From VXYL01 sp963666465 (lineage in GTDB: Bacteria; Pseudomonadota; Gammaproteobacteria; Pseudomonadales; Azotimanducaceae): DNA of 64,000 bases. The stretch covers positions 5,270,001 through 5,334,000 of the forward strand of contig OY762824.1 in assembly GCA_963666465.1 (NCBI GenBank), in the 5' to 3' direction. The position numbers and the translations under genes are program-made. Every line of letters begins with the position of its first letter. The first letter of the stretch is position 1. The notes below the pieces were generated by a model. It was not told where the DNA came from. It saw only the letters and a list, made by a program, of their open reading frames with translations, and did not search any database. Shown piece by piece: positions 16,931-26,639 of the stretch.

Positions 16931-17505
16931 TACACCGCCGTGCGGATGAACTCGTTGCGTTCGAGCTGCTCGGCCTGGACGAGGGCGTTCATCAGTTCCA
17001 CCCGCTCGCGCCAGAGGGCCTCGCGCCGGGCCGGATCCACTCGCTCCTGCGCGGCAAGGTCGTTCAGGGCCTGATCGACCAGTGCCACACGGTGGGTGAG
17101 GATGGCGCGGGCATCCGCCTGCCGAACCGAGGCTGCCGCCGGCATCACCGGCAGGGCGCGCCGTTCGGTCTCGATCCGGCGCGAGTGCTCCATGAGGGTG
17201 CCGACTTGCACCGGCGCGGCAACGGATGCCACGGCAGGAGCGTCGGGTTCCGGGTCGAACAGCAAGACCACGGCGGTCAGGGACAGCGCCGCCACGCCTG
17301 CCGCAAGCGCCCGCCAAGCGGTTCGCGAACCGCCTTCCCGAGGCGCGCTCTCCGCCCGCACCCGCTGTTCGATGCCTTGCCAGAGGTCGGCTGGCGCTTC
17401 GAGATCCGGCAGCGCCCGAAGCTCCGCCCCGATGGCGCGCTGGCGCGCGCCCGTGTCGCCGGGCATGCCGTCAAGCACGGCAAACGGTCGTTGCTGTCGA
17501 GTCAT
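16927..17505 (-). CDS. Membrane-anchored regulator of the ECF sigma factor (probable anti-sigma)
   Basis: 192 residues starting MTRQQRPFAVLDGMPGDTGA. A cytoplasmic N-terminal half (to about 75) is followed by one membrane helix (AWRALAAGVAALSLTAVVLL) and a periplasmic helical C-terminus rich in Ala, Arg and Glu. Its start lies inside the end of the upstream sigma-factor gene (34-base overlap), the usual arrangement for a sigma/anti-sigma pair. No zinc-finger motif is visible, so the assignment rests on topology and context. It ends at a CTAG with repeats behind it. Confidence 0.6.
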   Translation of the reverse strand: MTRQQRPFAVLDGMPGDTGARQRAIGAELRALPDLEAPADLWQGIEQRVRAESAPREGGSRTAWRALAAGVAALSLTAVVLLFDPEPDAPAVASVAAPVQVGTLMEHSRRIETERRALPVMPAAASVRQADARAILTHRVALVDQALNDLAAQERVDPARREALWRERVELMNALVQAEQLERNEFIRTAVY

Positions 17506-18043
17506 CGTCTTGCTCCGGTCCGAATCGCGCCTTGGCCAAGGCGTCGAAGGCGCGCGCGAGCTGCGTCTTGGAGAAGCTCGGCGAATAGCCAAAGGCGCGA
17601 CCGATCTCGTCGTGGGTGAAGCCTTCGATGCAGTGCATCCACACCACCATGCGTGCCGTGCCGGAAAGTCGCGCAAGGGCTTGGTCCACATCCACGGCGC
17701 GGTCGGTGGCATCGCCGGCGGTGCCGCGATTGTCGGTTTCCAGAGCCTCGCGCCGCTGCTGCCACGGCGAGCGCAGCCGCATCAGGCAATGATTCATGGC
17801 GATGGACCGCACCCAGGCGGAGAAGGCGGTGTCCTTCGCCAACGTGTCGGCCTTGCAGAGGACATCGACGAAGGTGTCTTGGGTCACTTCCTCGGCGGCG
17901 CCGGGATCGCGCAGCACCCTTCGCGCCAGGGTGAAGACGGCACTGGCGAAGGAGCGATAGACGATCTCCTGTGCCTTGCGGTCACCCTTCTTCAAGCGGC
18001 GGATGACGCCGGGTTCCACCTCGATGTCGCGAAAGCGAGCCAT
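17471..18043 (-). CDS. ECF-type RNA polymerase sigma factor
   Basis: 190 residues. Region 2 (about 20-85) includes VYRSFASAVFTLARRVLRDP and EEVTQDTFVDV; region 4 (about 120-175) includes ARLSGTARMVVWMHCIEGFT followed by the helix-turn-helix HDEIGRAFGYSPSFSKTQLA. Start ATG at 18043. It overlaps the membrane-anchored gene downstream and would redirect RNA polymerase in response to an envelope signal. Confidence 0.9.
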   Translation of the reverse strand: MARFRDIEVEPGVIRRLKKGDRKAQEIVYRSFASAVFTLARRVLRDPGAAEEVTQDTFVDVLCKADTLAKDTAFSAWVRSIAMNHCLMRLRSPWQQRREALETDNRGTAGDATDRAVDVDQALARLSGTARMVVWMHCIEGFTHDEIGRAFGYSPSFSKTQLARAFDALAKARFGPEQDDDSTATTVCRA

Positions 18044-18304
18044 GTCTTGTTGGATGCACTGGGGGCCGGAAAGGTCGCGGGGCTCGGCGTTTGTTTGGTC
18101 GGTGCGTCACCGCGAGTTGCTGCGCGGCCTGCCCCTTCCGAAGAAAGCCCGGGCGGCTCTCTTCGACTCCCAAGCACAGGAGGGGGTCCCCCAAGGGGGA
18201 GTCATGGAGGAGGCTCTCGCCATGCGCCCCGCCCCCCGAAGCAGGTGATGGGGACGGGCGACTTCGGCTTGCGCGCTCTTCAGTCGGGCGGCCTGTTTCG
18301 TTGC

Positions 18305-19582
18305 CTACCCCGCCGCCTGGGGCTTCTCGTAGATCGACTCCTCGTTCTGCGACTCTTGCGAAACCTTGCGGCCCAGGGACTCGAACACCGGAATGTCGTC
18401 GTCCCCGGGTTGCTGCATGGCGATCTTGCGTTCCATCGCGGCTTCGAGGTAGGGCGCGAGTTCCTCCATCTTGCGGCGTTCGCGCTCTTCTTCGCGTTCC
18501 TTGAACTCCGGCATCACCTCCTCGGCGAAGAGCTCAAGCGCCTCGCAGATGTGCTCGTGGCGGTTGCGGCCGGCTTGCTGGATGAAGGTCACCTGATCGA
18601 CGTTGCAGGCCTCGAACTTGAGCAGGTGCTCGCGCAGGTCGTCGGGGGTGCCGATGCCGCCGCGGCTGCCGCTGAGCGCACCGCCGGTGATGTCGTTTGA
18701 TCCTTCCTTGGCCTTCTGGATCGCCTCGAACTGCTGCCAGAGGTTGGTGCGCCCTGGCTTGTGCTCGCCGAAGGCATAGAGGCTGCCGAGAGCGAAGCCG
18801 AAGAACTCGAACCCCGGCAGGCCCCGGCGCACCGCCTCGGCACGATCCTTGTGGCAGGAGAAGCTCGACACCATGCAGATGTTGGGGTTGATGGAGTGGC
18901 CGATGGGCACGCATTCATCGCTCTTGACGATGCCGTAGTACTCCTCCACCCATTCGGTCGCCTCGGCAGGATCGACGAAGGCGAAGGTGAGCGCGCCGAT
19001 GCCGAGGCGGGCGGCCATGCGGATGGTTTCGCGCTGCGAGCACGCCACCCACAGCGGCGGATGCGGCCGCTGCACCGGCTTCGGCACGATGTTGCGGCAG
19101 GGCATCTCGAAGTACTGGCCCTTGTAGCCGGGATACGGGTCCATGGCCAGCATGTTGCAGACTTGCTCCACGGACTCCATGAAGATCTTGCGCTTGTCCT
19201 CCACCGGGATGCGGAAGCCGCCGAGTTCGAGCTCCGCCGACGACTCGCCGGTGCCAAACTCCACCCGGCCGTTCGAGACGAGATCGAGCGTGGCGATCAC
19301 CTCCGCCGTGCGTGCCGGGTGGTTGTACTGCGGGATCACCTGCCGAATGCCGTGGCCCAGGCGGATGTTCTTCGTGCGTTGGGAGCAGGCCGCGAGGAAC
19401 ACTTCCGGTGCAGACGAGTGCGAATACTCCTCCAGGAAGTGGTGCTCCACCTCCCAGGCGAAGTCGATGCCGAGTCGGTCCGCCACCTCCACCTGCTCGA
19501 GGGCGTCGTTGAAGAGCTTCTGCTCCTCGCCGTCGTCCCAGGGGCGCGGCAACTGGTGCTCGTAGAAAATCCCGAACTTCAT
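18305..19582 (-). CDS. LLM-class flavin-dependent monooxygenase
   Basis: 425-residue luciferase-like oxidoreductase using reduced FMN or F420-type flavin. MKFGIFYEHQLPRPW opens the TIM-barrel strand 1; EVFLAACSQRTKNIRLGHGI and NGRVEFGTGES are typical of the bacterial luciferase fold. The 60 or so C-terminal residues are charged and helical (EEERERRKMEELAPYL), beyond the usual barrel. Substrate cannot be told from sequence. It stands alone on the minus strand, divergent from hemB. Confidence 0.88.
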   Translation of the reverse strand: MKFGIFYEHQLPRPWDDGEEQKLFNDALEQVEVADRLGIDFAWEVEHHFLEEYSHSSAPEVFLAACSQRTKNIRLGHGIRQVIPQYNHPARTAEVIATLDLVSNGRVEFGTGESSAELELGGFRIPVEDKRKIFMESVEQVCNMLAMDPYPGYKGQYFEMPCRNIVPKPVQRPHPPLWVACSQRETIRMAARLGIGALTFAFVDPAEATEWVEEYYGIVKSDECVPIGHSINPNICMVSSFSCHKDRAEAVRRGLPGFEFFGFALGSLYAFGEHKPGRTNLWQQFEAIQKAKEGSNDITGGALSGSRGGIGTPDDLREHLLKFEACNVDQVTFIQQAGRNRHEHICEALELFAEEVMPEFKEREEERERRKMEELAPYLEAAMERKIAMQQPGDDDIPVFESLGRKVSQESQNEESIYEKPQAAG

Positions 19583-19719
19583 GCGTCTTGGTCCCTCCCT
19601 TGCGGCGATTCACGCAAACAGCTTAAGTCAACAGGCTCCCTGGCCCGAATGCAAGCGACTTCGGCGTGCGCTGGCGCACGCGGCGCGGGAGAGCGCCACG
19701 GTCGGGTAAGCTTGCGCCC

Positions 19720-20706
19720 ATGAGCTTCCCTGACCAGCGCATGAGGCGCAATCGCAAGAGCGACTTCGCCCGCCGGCTGGTGCGCGAGACCACCCTGACG
19801 GTGGACGACCTCATCTATCCCATGTTTGTGGTGGAGGGTGCATCGGCGCGGCAGCCGGTGGAGTCGATGCCCGGCATCGAACGGCTCAGCATCGATGAGC
19901 TCGTGCAGGACGCGAGGCAGTGCGTCGATCTCGGCATTCCGGCGGTGGCGGTGTTTCCGCATGTCGATGACGCCCTGCGCACACCGGACGGAATGGAAGC
20001 GGTGAACGCGGACGGCTTGATTCCGCGTGCCGTGGCGGCGGTGAAGGCGGCGTGCCCGGAGCTTGGCGTGGTCACGGACGCGGCGCTGGACCCCTACACC
20101 AGCCACGGCCACGACGGGGTCCTCGATGAGCGCGACTATGTGCTGAACGACAGCACCGTGGAGATTCTCGTGCAGCAGGCGCTGGTGTGCGCCGAGGCGG
20201 GGGCCGATGTGATCGCGCCTTCGGACATGATGGACGGGCGCGTTGGCGCCGTTCGCGAAGCCTTGGAGGACGGCGGCTTCGTCAACACCCAGATCCTCGC
20301 CTATTCGGCCAAGTACGCCTCCGGCTTCTATGGGCCCTTCCGCGATGCGGTGGGCTCCGCCGCCACCCTCGGCAGGGGCGACAAGATGACCTATCAGATG
20401 GATCCGGCCAACTCCGACGAGGCCCTGCGCGAGATCGAGCTCGACCTTCAGGAAGGCGCCGACATGGTGATGGTGAAACCGGGGATGCCGTATCTCGACA
20501 TCGTCACCCGCGTGAAGGAGGCGTTCGGCGCCCCCACTTTCGTCTATCAGGTGAGCGGCGAGTATTCGATGCTCATGGCAGCCATCGAACGCGGCTGGCT
20601 CGACGAGCGGGTGATCGTCGAGGCGCTCGCCTGCATTCGTCGCGCCGGTGCCGACGCTATCATCACCTACTTCGCCAAGCGCATCGCACCCTCGCTGCGG
20701 CGTTGA
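19720..20706 (+). CDS. hemB: Delta-aminolevulinic acid dehydratase (porphobilinogen synthase)
   Basis: Condenses two 5-aminolevulinates to porphobilinogen in haem synthesis. 328 residues; active-site Lys198 (YSAKYASGFYGPF) and Schiff-base Lys253 (MVMVKPGMPYLD) are present. The metal loop reads DAALDPYTSHGHDG, with Ala/Asp where zinc enzymes have cysteines, so this is the Mg-dependent, zinc-free type. ATG at 19720 matches the usual N-terminus (RMRRNRKSDFARRLVRET). Not in the hemCDXY operon, which is 2 kb downstream on the other strand. Confidence 0.96.
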   Translation: MSFPDQRMRRNRKSDFARRLVRETTLTVDDLIYPMFVVEGASARQPVESMPGIERLSIDELVQDARQCVDLGIPAVAVFPHVDDALRTPDGMEAVNADGLIPRAVAAVKAACPELGVVTDAALDPYTSHGHDGVLDERDYVLNDSTVEILVQQALVCAEAGADVIAPSDMMDGRVGAVREALEDGGFVNTQILAYSAKYASGFYGPFRDAVGSAATLGRGDKMTYQMDPANSDEALREIELDLQEGADMVMVKPGMPYLDIVTRVKEAFGAPTFVYQVSGEYSMLMAAIERGWLDERVIVEALACIRRAGADAIITYFAKRIAPSLRR

Positions 20707-20800
20707 TCCAGGGCCGCGCTACAATCGTCCGGCTCACATCCAGGGGCGGAGGCTGCTCGCAAGCGGCCGCGCCCATCTTCAAGCCAACGCAGGAGGCTTC

Positions 20801-21127
20801 ATGTCCGCAAACATCGAACACGTCACCGACGACAGCTGGGACGACAAGGTGCTCGGCGCCGACAAGCCGGTGCTCGTCGACTATTGGGCCGAGTGGTGCG
20901 GCCCGTGCAAGATGATCGCTCCGATCCTCGAGGAGATCGCCGACGAGTACTCGGGCCGCGTACAGGTGTGCAAGCTCGACATCGACTCCAACGTGCAAAC
21001 GCCGCCGAAGTACGGCATCCGCGGCATCCCGACGCTGATGCTGTTCAAGAACGGCGAAGTGGAGGCCACCAAGGTCGGCGCACTGTCGAAGTCGCAACTC
21101 GCCGCGTTCCTCGACAGCAACATCTGA
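20801..21127 (+). CDS. trxA: Thioredoxin 1
   Basis: 108-residue cytoplasmic disulphide reductase with the classic WCGPC active site (Cys33, Cys36), the cis-proline region GIRGIPTLMLFKNG and the expected length. A strong AGGAGG is placed 5 bases before the ATG. It precedes rho, as in many gammaproteobacteria. Confidence 0.97.
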   Translation: MSANIEHVTDDSWDDKVLGADKPVLVDYWAEWCGPCKMIAPILEEIADEYSGRVQVCKLDIDSNVQTPPKYGIRGIPTLMLFKNGEVEATKVGALSKSQLAAFLDSNI

Positions 21128-21143
21128 CCCCAGCCCCCGCGTT

Positions 21144-21175
21144 TCCGGAGGGAGGGCAGATGCACTCCCTCCGGA
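21144..21175. terminator. Hairpin between trxA and rho
   Basis: 11-bp perfect stem (TCCGGAGGGAG and its complement) around a 10-base loop, 16 bases after the trxA stop. No T-tract follows. It resembles the GAGGGCA dispersed repeats, so attenuation or repeat origin are both possible. Confidence 0.4.
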
Positions 21176-21432
21176 GGCCGACACCTTCCTCCGACGACGG
21201 ATGCGCCTTGCCGAGAGGGCCTCGCTGCCGAGACGAAACGCCCTCCTTGCGTAGTTGACATGCCCTCTTGGGGGTGGCACATTGTCCGGCGTTCGGCAGC
21301 GTCCTCGCCGGGCGCTCCGTGATCCAAGCCGCGCCGAACGCACCACCCAACCCAAGTGCGAAGCGCAATGAACCCTAGCCCACCCCATGGCGGTCCTTGG
21401 CTGGCCGTCTCTTTTGCGACACAAGGGCATCC

Positions 21433-22695
21433 ATGAATCTCACCGACCTGAAACGCAATCCCGTTGGGGATCTCATCGACATGGCCCGCGACATGGGCCT
21501 CGACAATCTGGCGCGCTCGCGCAAGCAGGAAGTCATCGCCGCGATCCTGCGCAAGCAGGCACGCCAAGGCGAAGACATCTATGGCGACGGCGCGCTGGAG
21601 ATCCTCTCCGACGGCTTCGGTTTCCTCCGTTCCGCCGACAGCTCCTACCTCGCCGGGCCCGACGACATCTACGTGTCGCCGAGCCAGATCCGGCGCTTCA
21701 ACCTGCGCACCGGCGACAGCATCGCCGGCAAGATTCGCCCGCCCAAGGACGGCGAACGCTATTTCGCCCTCCTGAAGGTGGACGAGATCAACTTCGCCGA
21801 GCCCAATACCCGCAAGCACCAGATCCTGTTCGAGAACCTCACCGCCGAGTTTCCCGACGACCGGTTCGTGCTAGAACGCGGCAACGGCACGACCCAAGAC
21901 ATCTCGTTGCGCATCGTCGATCTCATCGCCCCCATCGGCAAGGGGCAGCGGGGGCTTGTGGTGTCGCCGCCCAAGGCCGGCAAAACCCTGATGCTGCAGA
22001 ACATCGCCGACTCCATCGCGGTCAACTACCCGGAAGTGGTGCTCATCGTCCTGCTGATCGACGAGCGCCCCGAGGAAGTCACCGACATGAAGCGGCTGGT
22101 GCGCGGCGAGGTGGTCGCAAGCACGTTCGACGAGCCGCCGTCTCGCCACGTGCAGGTGGCCGAGATGGTGATCGAGAAGGCCAAGCGGCTCGTCGAGCAC
22201 AAGAAGGATGTCGTGATCCTGCTCGACTCCATCACCCGCCTCGCCCGCGCCTACAACACCATTGTGCCCTCCTCCGGCAAGGTGCTCACCGGCGGCGTGG
22301 ACGCCAACGCCCTGGAGCGCCCGCGCCGATTCTTCGCCGCCGCCCGCAACCTCGAAGAAGGCGGCAGCCTCACGATCGTCGCCACGGCCTTGGTGGAAAC
22401 CGGCTCCAAGATGGACGAGGTGATTTACGAGGAGTTCAAGGGCACCGGCAACCAGGAGCTGCACCTCGAACGCAAGATCGCCGAGAAGCGCGTCTATCCC
22501 GCCATCAACATCCGCCGCTCCGGCACCCGCCGAGAGGAACTCCTGCTGGGCGAGGCCGAACTGCAGCGCGTCTGGATCCTGCGCAAGCTGCTGCACGACA
22601 TGGACGACATCGCCGCCATCGAGTTCATGGTGAACAAGCTCAAGGACACCCGCACCAACGCCGAGTTCTTCGGTGCGATGAGAGGCAGCCGGTAG
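21433..22695 (+). CDS. rho: Transcription termination factor Rho
   Basis: Hexameric RNA-dependent ATPase that ends transcripts. 420 residues: N-terminal helical and OSB RNA-binding domain (about 1-125, with DGFGFLRS), then the ATPase with Walker A SPPKAGKT (Lys184), Walker B VVILLDSITRLARAYNT and the C-terminal RKIAEKRVYPAINI. Length and motifs are standard. The intergenic region from trxA is about 300 bases and includes the hairpin at 21144. Confidence 0.97.
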   Translation: MNLTDLKRNPVGDLIDMARDMGLDNLARSRKQEVIAAILRKQARQGEDIYGDGALEILSDGFGFLRSADSSYLAGPDDIYVSPSQIRRFNLRTGDSIAGKIRPPKDGERYFALLKVDEINFAEPNTRKHQILFENLTAEFPDDRFVLERGNGTTQDISLRIVDLIAPIGKGQRGLVVSPPKAGKTLMLQNIADSIAVNYPEVVLIVLLIDERPEEVTDMKRLVRGEVVASTFDEPPSRHVQVAEMVIEKAKRLVEHKKDVVILLDSITRLARAYNTIVPSSGKVLTGGVDANALERPRRFFAAARNLEEGGSLTIVATALVETGSKMDEVIYEEFKGTGNQELHLERKIAEKRVYPAINIRRSGTRREELLLGEAELQRVWILRKLLHDMDDIAAIEFMVNKLKDTRTNAEFFGAMRGSR

Positions 22696-22761
22696 GGGAA
22701 TCGGGGCCAGCCGCAGCGAGGTCAACCGCGCCGATGGACCCGGGGCCCCTGTAGCGAACCC

Positions 22762-23844
22762 TCAGTTCCCCATCGCCTCCGCGGCCCGAATCAGGTAAGC
22801 GACGCCGGCGTCGCGTTGCCCTGCGGCGAGGTGGAGTCGGCCCAAGGCCTGCAGGGTGGCGGAGTTGTCGGGGCGCGCTTCCAGCCACACCGTTGCTGCC
22901 TTGATTTGGCGTTCGGGGTCCGCATGGACGGTGCCGTAGCGGAGCATCCACGAATCCACGAAGCGGCGTTCCAGGCCGGCTCGCAAGGCGCTTTCCGCGG
23001 TGGCGGCGTCGCCACCGGCCAACAGTGCATCGGCATAGGCGAGGAGCACCTCCTCCTGGTCTCGGATCGCTGCCGGAATGCGCTTCCAGCTGGCACGTGC
23101 ATGTTCCGCCGCGGCATCGGATGCAATCAGCCGCCGCAGCCGCGCGAGACAGATTCGCCCGCGTGCCTTGGCGATCTCTTCCGGCGAGGCGATCGCTGCT
23201 TGCGTCACGTCCTTGAGCAAGTCCTCCGCGCCTTCCGGATCGTCCAGCGCCACCCGGGCGCGAAAGGTCAGGGTGAGCGCCAATGGATGACGCGGCGCCT
23301 TGCGGCCGAGTTCCGTCAGGGTCGCAAGACTCCGCTCCCACTCTCCCTCGGCCTGCTGCATCGAGGCGCGCTCAAGGCCAGCGGCAACGGCAGCGGCCGG
23401 GACGGCTTCCGTGGCGCGTTCCAGCAGGGCATCTCGCTCTGCGTCCTTGCCCATCTGATGCGCCGCGCGAGCGGCATGCAGAAGCCCGGGCAGGGCATCC
23501 GCACCGGAGCGAGCGCTGCCGAGGAAGGCGCTGCGGGCATCGTTCCAGCGCCCTTCCGCGAGCAGAAGAAGACCTTGGTTGAAGCGGCGTCCGGCGGCTT
23601 CCCGCTGGCGCGTGCGAAGCCAGCGGCGCAGGCTATCGCCGCTGCCGACGAGGGCGCGAATGAACCGAACCGCGCGAGTGACGATGAAGACGGCAAGGAT
23701 CAGGGCGAGCAGGGCCAGCCAAATGCTGGTTTCCACGGTCATGCCATCCCACGCCACCAGCACGTAGCCGGGATCGCGCACCATCAGGGCGGCGAGCAGG
23801 CCGCCGAGAACAAGGGCCAGGAGCACCAGCGCGAGGACGGTCAC
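22762..23844 (-). CDS. hemY: HemY-like TPR membrane protein
   Basis: 360 residues. Two N-terminal membrane helices (LALVLLALVLGGLLAALMV and LALLALILAVFIVTRAV) define the HemY_N domain, followed by TPR-like helices to the C-terminus. Encoded last in the hemC-hemD-hemX-hemY operon; its ATG overlaps the hemX stop (ATGA). Distinct from the protoporphyrinogen oxidase also called HemY. The precise role in haem synthesis is unclear. Confidence 0.88.
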   Translation of the reverse strand: MTVLALVLLALVLGGLLAALMVRDPGYVLVAWDGMTVETSIWLALLALILAVFIVTRAVRFIRALVGSGDSLRRWLRTRQREAAGRRFNQGLLLLAEGRWNDARSAFLGSARSGADALPGLLHAARAAHQMGKDAERDALLERATEAVPAAAVAAGLERASMQQAEGEWERSLATLTELGRKAPRHPLALTLTFRARVALDDPEGAEDLLKDVTQAAIASPEEIAKARGRICLARLRRLIASDAAAEHARASWKRIPAAIRDQEEVLLAYADALLAGGDAATAESALRAGLERRFVDSWMLRYGTVHADPERQIKAATVWLEARPDNSATLQALGRLHLAAGQRDAGVAYLIRAAEAMGN

Positions 23845-24983
23845 GACGCACCCTCCGACGGTTCTGACGCGGCTTCCACTCCGGCTGGCGGCTCGTCCCG
23901 TGGCGACGTTTCCAGCGCCGGCACGACGTCACGCAAGGCGCGCAACGAGCCGCTGATGTCCGGGGGCGGGGCTGCCACGTCAAGCCGCGACGCTTCCTCA
24001 AGCCCGGCCAGCAGTTGCCTGGTGGCGACATGGTTGGCGTCCGCGTATTCGCCAAGCCAGGCGCGGGCGTCGGCGACATTGGCGGCAAAGATCACCCGAT
24101 CCCGTCGCAGCAAGGCAAGCTGGGCGCGTTCGAGGGCGAGGCGCAGGTGCTGTTCCAGATACGCGGCCTGTTCCGGCGCCAGCAGTGGTCGCAACGCTTC
24201 GCCCTCATGGCGGCGAAAGCGCACGAGATCGGCAAGTCGATCGCCGAGCACGACGAGGGTTGACCAGACGGCACCGGACTCGGCCTCTGCAGCGCCGGAG
24301 GACGAGCCAGGCTCTGACTCCGGCGCTTGCCGCGACGAATACTCCGGCAGGCGCAAGGGCAACTGATCGAGCTTCCCCTTGAGCGCTTCGAGCTTGAGAT
24401 AGGCGCCTTGGATGTCGGCGCCTGCATGGCCTTCGAGAGCAAGTAGCTCGCCTGCGATCTGCGCCCGAACCTGGTGGAAAGCGAAGTCATCCAGATCGGC
24501 CAACACGGCGTCGGCACCCTCCAGCAGCGCCTTGGCCACACCGATGTCCCGCTCCATCGCCAGCCGATGGTTGGCGATGCGCAACAGATACGCCGCCTCC
24601 GCCACGCGCCAACGTGCTGGCGTGGGCTGCGACTCGGCAGCCCGTGCCGTGGCGCGAGCGAGCGCCGTTCGCATGTCGGCCAACAGGTCCGCGTCCGCCT
24701 GCGCCTTGGCCTGCAGTGACTCCAGCCGTGCGTTCAGCGTCCGCTGCATTTCGGCCGCCGCCTGCTGGTCACGTTCGAGTTCCAGCGCACGCGCCTCGAT
24801 CCGATCCACGGTGGCGAGCGTTGGATTCGCGAATGCCTGAATCCAGACCGCATAGCCGCCGAGGGCGAGGCCCGACAAGGCAACGAGGGCCGTGACCCCG
24901 GCAAGCACACCGCCGCCGCGCCGCCGTGCAGCGCGGGGCGCCTCCTCGGCACTCTCCGTGGCTTCGGCTGATGGCTCAGACAT
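23841..24983 (-). CDS. hemX: HemX, uroporphyrinogen operon membrane protein
   Basis: 380 residues from ATG at 24983: acidic/Arg-rich start, one membrane helix (GVLAGVTALVALSGLALGGY), a long coiled coil (about 65-125, ARALELERDQQAAAEMQRT), then a helical periplasmic domain with AAYLLRIANHRLAMERD typical of the HemX family. Overlaps hemD by 8 bases and hemY by 4, so the operon is translationally coupled. Enzymatic activity is not expected from the sequence. Confidence 0.88.
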   Translation of the reverse strand: MSEPSAEATESAEEAPRAARRRGGGVLAGVTALVALSGLALGGYAVWIQAFANPTLATVDRIEARALELERDQQAAAEMQRTLNARLESLQAKAQADADLLADMRTALARATARAAESQPTPARWRVAEAAYLLRIANHRLAMERDIGVAKALLEGADAVLADLDDFAFHQVRAQIAGELLALEGHAGADIQGAYLKLEALKGKLDQLPLRLPEYSSRQAPESEPGSSSGAAEAESGAVWSTLVVLGDRLADLVRFRRHEGEALRPLLAPEQAAYLEQHLRLALERAQLALLRRDRVIFAANVADARAWLGEYADANHVATRQLLAGLEEASRLDVAAPPPDISGSLRALRDVVPALETSPRDEPPAGVEAASEPSEGAS

Positions 24984-25665
24984 TTCGCTCCTTCGAAGCG
25001 TGGATCGCGGCGACGACGGCCTTCGGCGCCGCCCCATCGGTGACGTACACGGCCCGGAAACCCGCCTCCCGCGCAATGGCCTCCGAACGGCGAGACGGCA
25101 CGAATACGCGCCCGTCAGCGCTTCCTTGATGGGCGAACCACACCCTGGCCGCCGCCCGAACTCCCTCGCCACTGGAGCATACGATGGCGTCCACCGCCTC
25201 CGGCAGCACTCGAGGTGCGGCAGCGACCCGGCGATAGGCATCCCACTCCACCACCAGGCCGCCGGCCTGACGCAGGTGGCTCTGCAGCGTGCCGCGCCCG
25301 CCTTCGCCCTTGGCGACGAGCGTCCTGCGAGGCGGCGCGGACCGGCGATCGAGCACTCGCAGCACACAGTCGGCGCTCGTTGCCACCGCGATGCGCGAAC
25401 GCGGGCACAGTTCGGTGAGCGCGGCGACCGCAGGTTCGCCGATCCCCACGATTGCATCGGCGGTCCAGTCTCCGCGTTCCGTCGCTGCACGCGCCGCCGC
25501 GTGTTCCGACACGAACACCGCGAGGTCGTAGCTGCCACCGGGCAGCGGATGCCCGGTGGGCACGATCTTCAAGACCGGCGCCACCAGGCAGGCGATGCCT
25601 TCGCGCTCCAGGGCCGCCGCCATGCGGCTGGCGCCGGGTTCGGTGCGTGTGACCCACACTCGCAT
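24976..25665 (-). CDS. hemD: Uroporphyrinogen-III synthase
   Basis: Cyclises hydroxymethylbilane with inversion of ring D. 229 residues from MRVWVTRTEPGASRMAAALE, with the weakly conserved two-domain fold; recognisable pieces are VFVSEHAA, VGIGEPAVAAL and CSSGEGVRAA. The start ATG overlaps the hemC stop (TGATG). Identity rests largely on operon position plus N-terminal pattern. Confidence 0.9.
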   Translation of the reverse strand: MRVWVTRTEPGASRMAAALEREGIACLVAPVLKIVPTGHPLPGGSYDLAVFVSEHAAARAATERGDWTADAIVGIGEPAVAALTELCPRSRIAVATSADCVLRVLDRRSAPPRRTLVAKGEGGRGTLQSHLRQAGGLVVEWDAYRRVAAAPRVLPEAVDAIVCSSGEGVRAAARVWFAHQGSADGRVFVPSRRSEAIAREAGFRAVYVTDGAAPKAVVAAIHASKERNV

Positions 25666-26579
25666 CAGGCAACCGGCGGCGTCGCGGCCACATTCAGTCG
25701 CGCGAGCCGCCGACCCGCCACCTGTGCCAGCGCCGCCGCATTCTCGCCATGCATCTGCAGGCGCAGCTCGCGTTCCCCGTCGGCGTCGAGCAGCGTCGCT
25801 CGCAAGAGCAAGCCGCGGGATGCTGGAACGCAATGTACGCCGAGCGGCAGCGTGCAATCTGCCCCCAGCGCAGCCGCGACCGTGCGCTCCACCTCCACGC
25901 ACGCCTGCACGTGCGCGGACACTCCGGGCGCAAGCAGGCTGGCCATGTCGTCTCGTTCCGCAAGGTGCTCCACCGCCAGCGCCCCTTGTCCCGGCGCGGG
26001 AGTCATCAACTCCACCGACAGGCGTTCGGTGATTCGCTCGGCACGCCCCAAGCGATCGACGCCAGCGCAGGCGACGATGATGGCATCGCATTCGCCGGCA
26101 TCGAGCTTGGCCAGGCGGGTATCGACATTGCCGCGCATGGGCCGCAATTCGAGGTCGCGACGCATGTGCCGCAGCGTGGCTCGGCGACGACCGCTAGAGG
26201 AGCCCACCACCGCGCCGGCCGGCAGATCAAGCAAGCCATGCCCGTGCCGAGCCACCAAGGCGTCGCGGGCGTCGGCGCGGGCGCCGAATGTGGTGAGCGC
26301 GAATCGCTCTGCAACGGCGCCGGGAACGTCCTTCATGCTGTGAACCGCGATGTCGGCGCGATCCTCCGCCAGCGCCTCTTCCAGGGCATTGACGAACAAT
26401 CCCTTGCCGCCGGCAGCGGCGAGGGATGGCGACAGGTTGCGGTCGCCCTCCGTCACCACCCCCACGATCTCCACCTCGATCTCCGGATGCATGCCCTGCA
26501 AGCGGCCCTGTACCGTAGCGGCCTGCCGCATGGCCAGGACGCTTGTTCGAGTCGCGATCCGCAAGCTTGCCGCGCTCAT
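25665..26579 (-). CDS. hemC: Hydroxymethylbilane synthase (porphobilinogen deaminase)
   Basis: Polymerises four porphobilinogens. 304 residues from ATG at 26579 (MSAASLRIATRTSVLAMRQA). Landmarks: HSMKDVP, GNVDTRLAKLD, and the cofactor-attaching cysteine in LGADCTLPLG. An ATG seven codons upstream (26600) is possible but less like the family N-terminus. First gene of hemCDXY. Confidence 0.95.
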   Translation of the reverse strand: MSAASLRIATRTSVLAMRQAATVQGRLQGMHPEIEVEIVGVVTEGDRNLSPSLAAAGGKGLFVNALEEALAEDRADIAVHSMKDVPGAVAERFALTTFGARADARDALVARHGHGLLDLPAGAVVGSSSGRRRATLRHMRRDLELRPMRGNVDTRLAKLDAGECDAIIVACAGVDRLGRAERITERLSVELMTPAPGQGALAVEHLAERDDMASLLAPGVSAHVQACVEVERTVAAALGADCTLPLGVHCVPASRGLLLRATLLDADGERELRLQMHGENAAALAQVAGRRLARLNVAATPPVA

Positions 26580-26639
26580 CTCCCGGTGCCGATCCTCCAC
26601 AGCCAGCGTCGGCCCGGATTATTCATGAACGGAGGAGCA

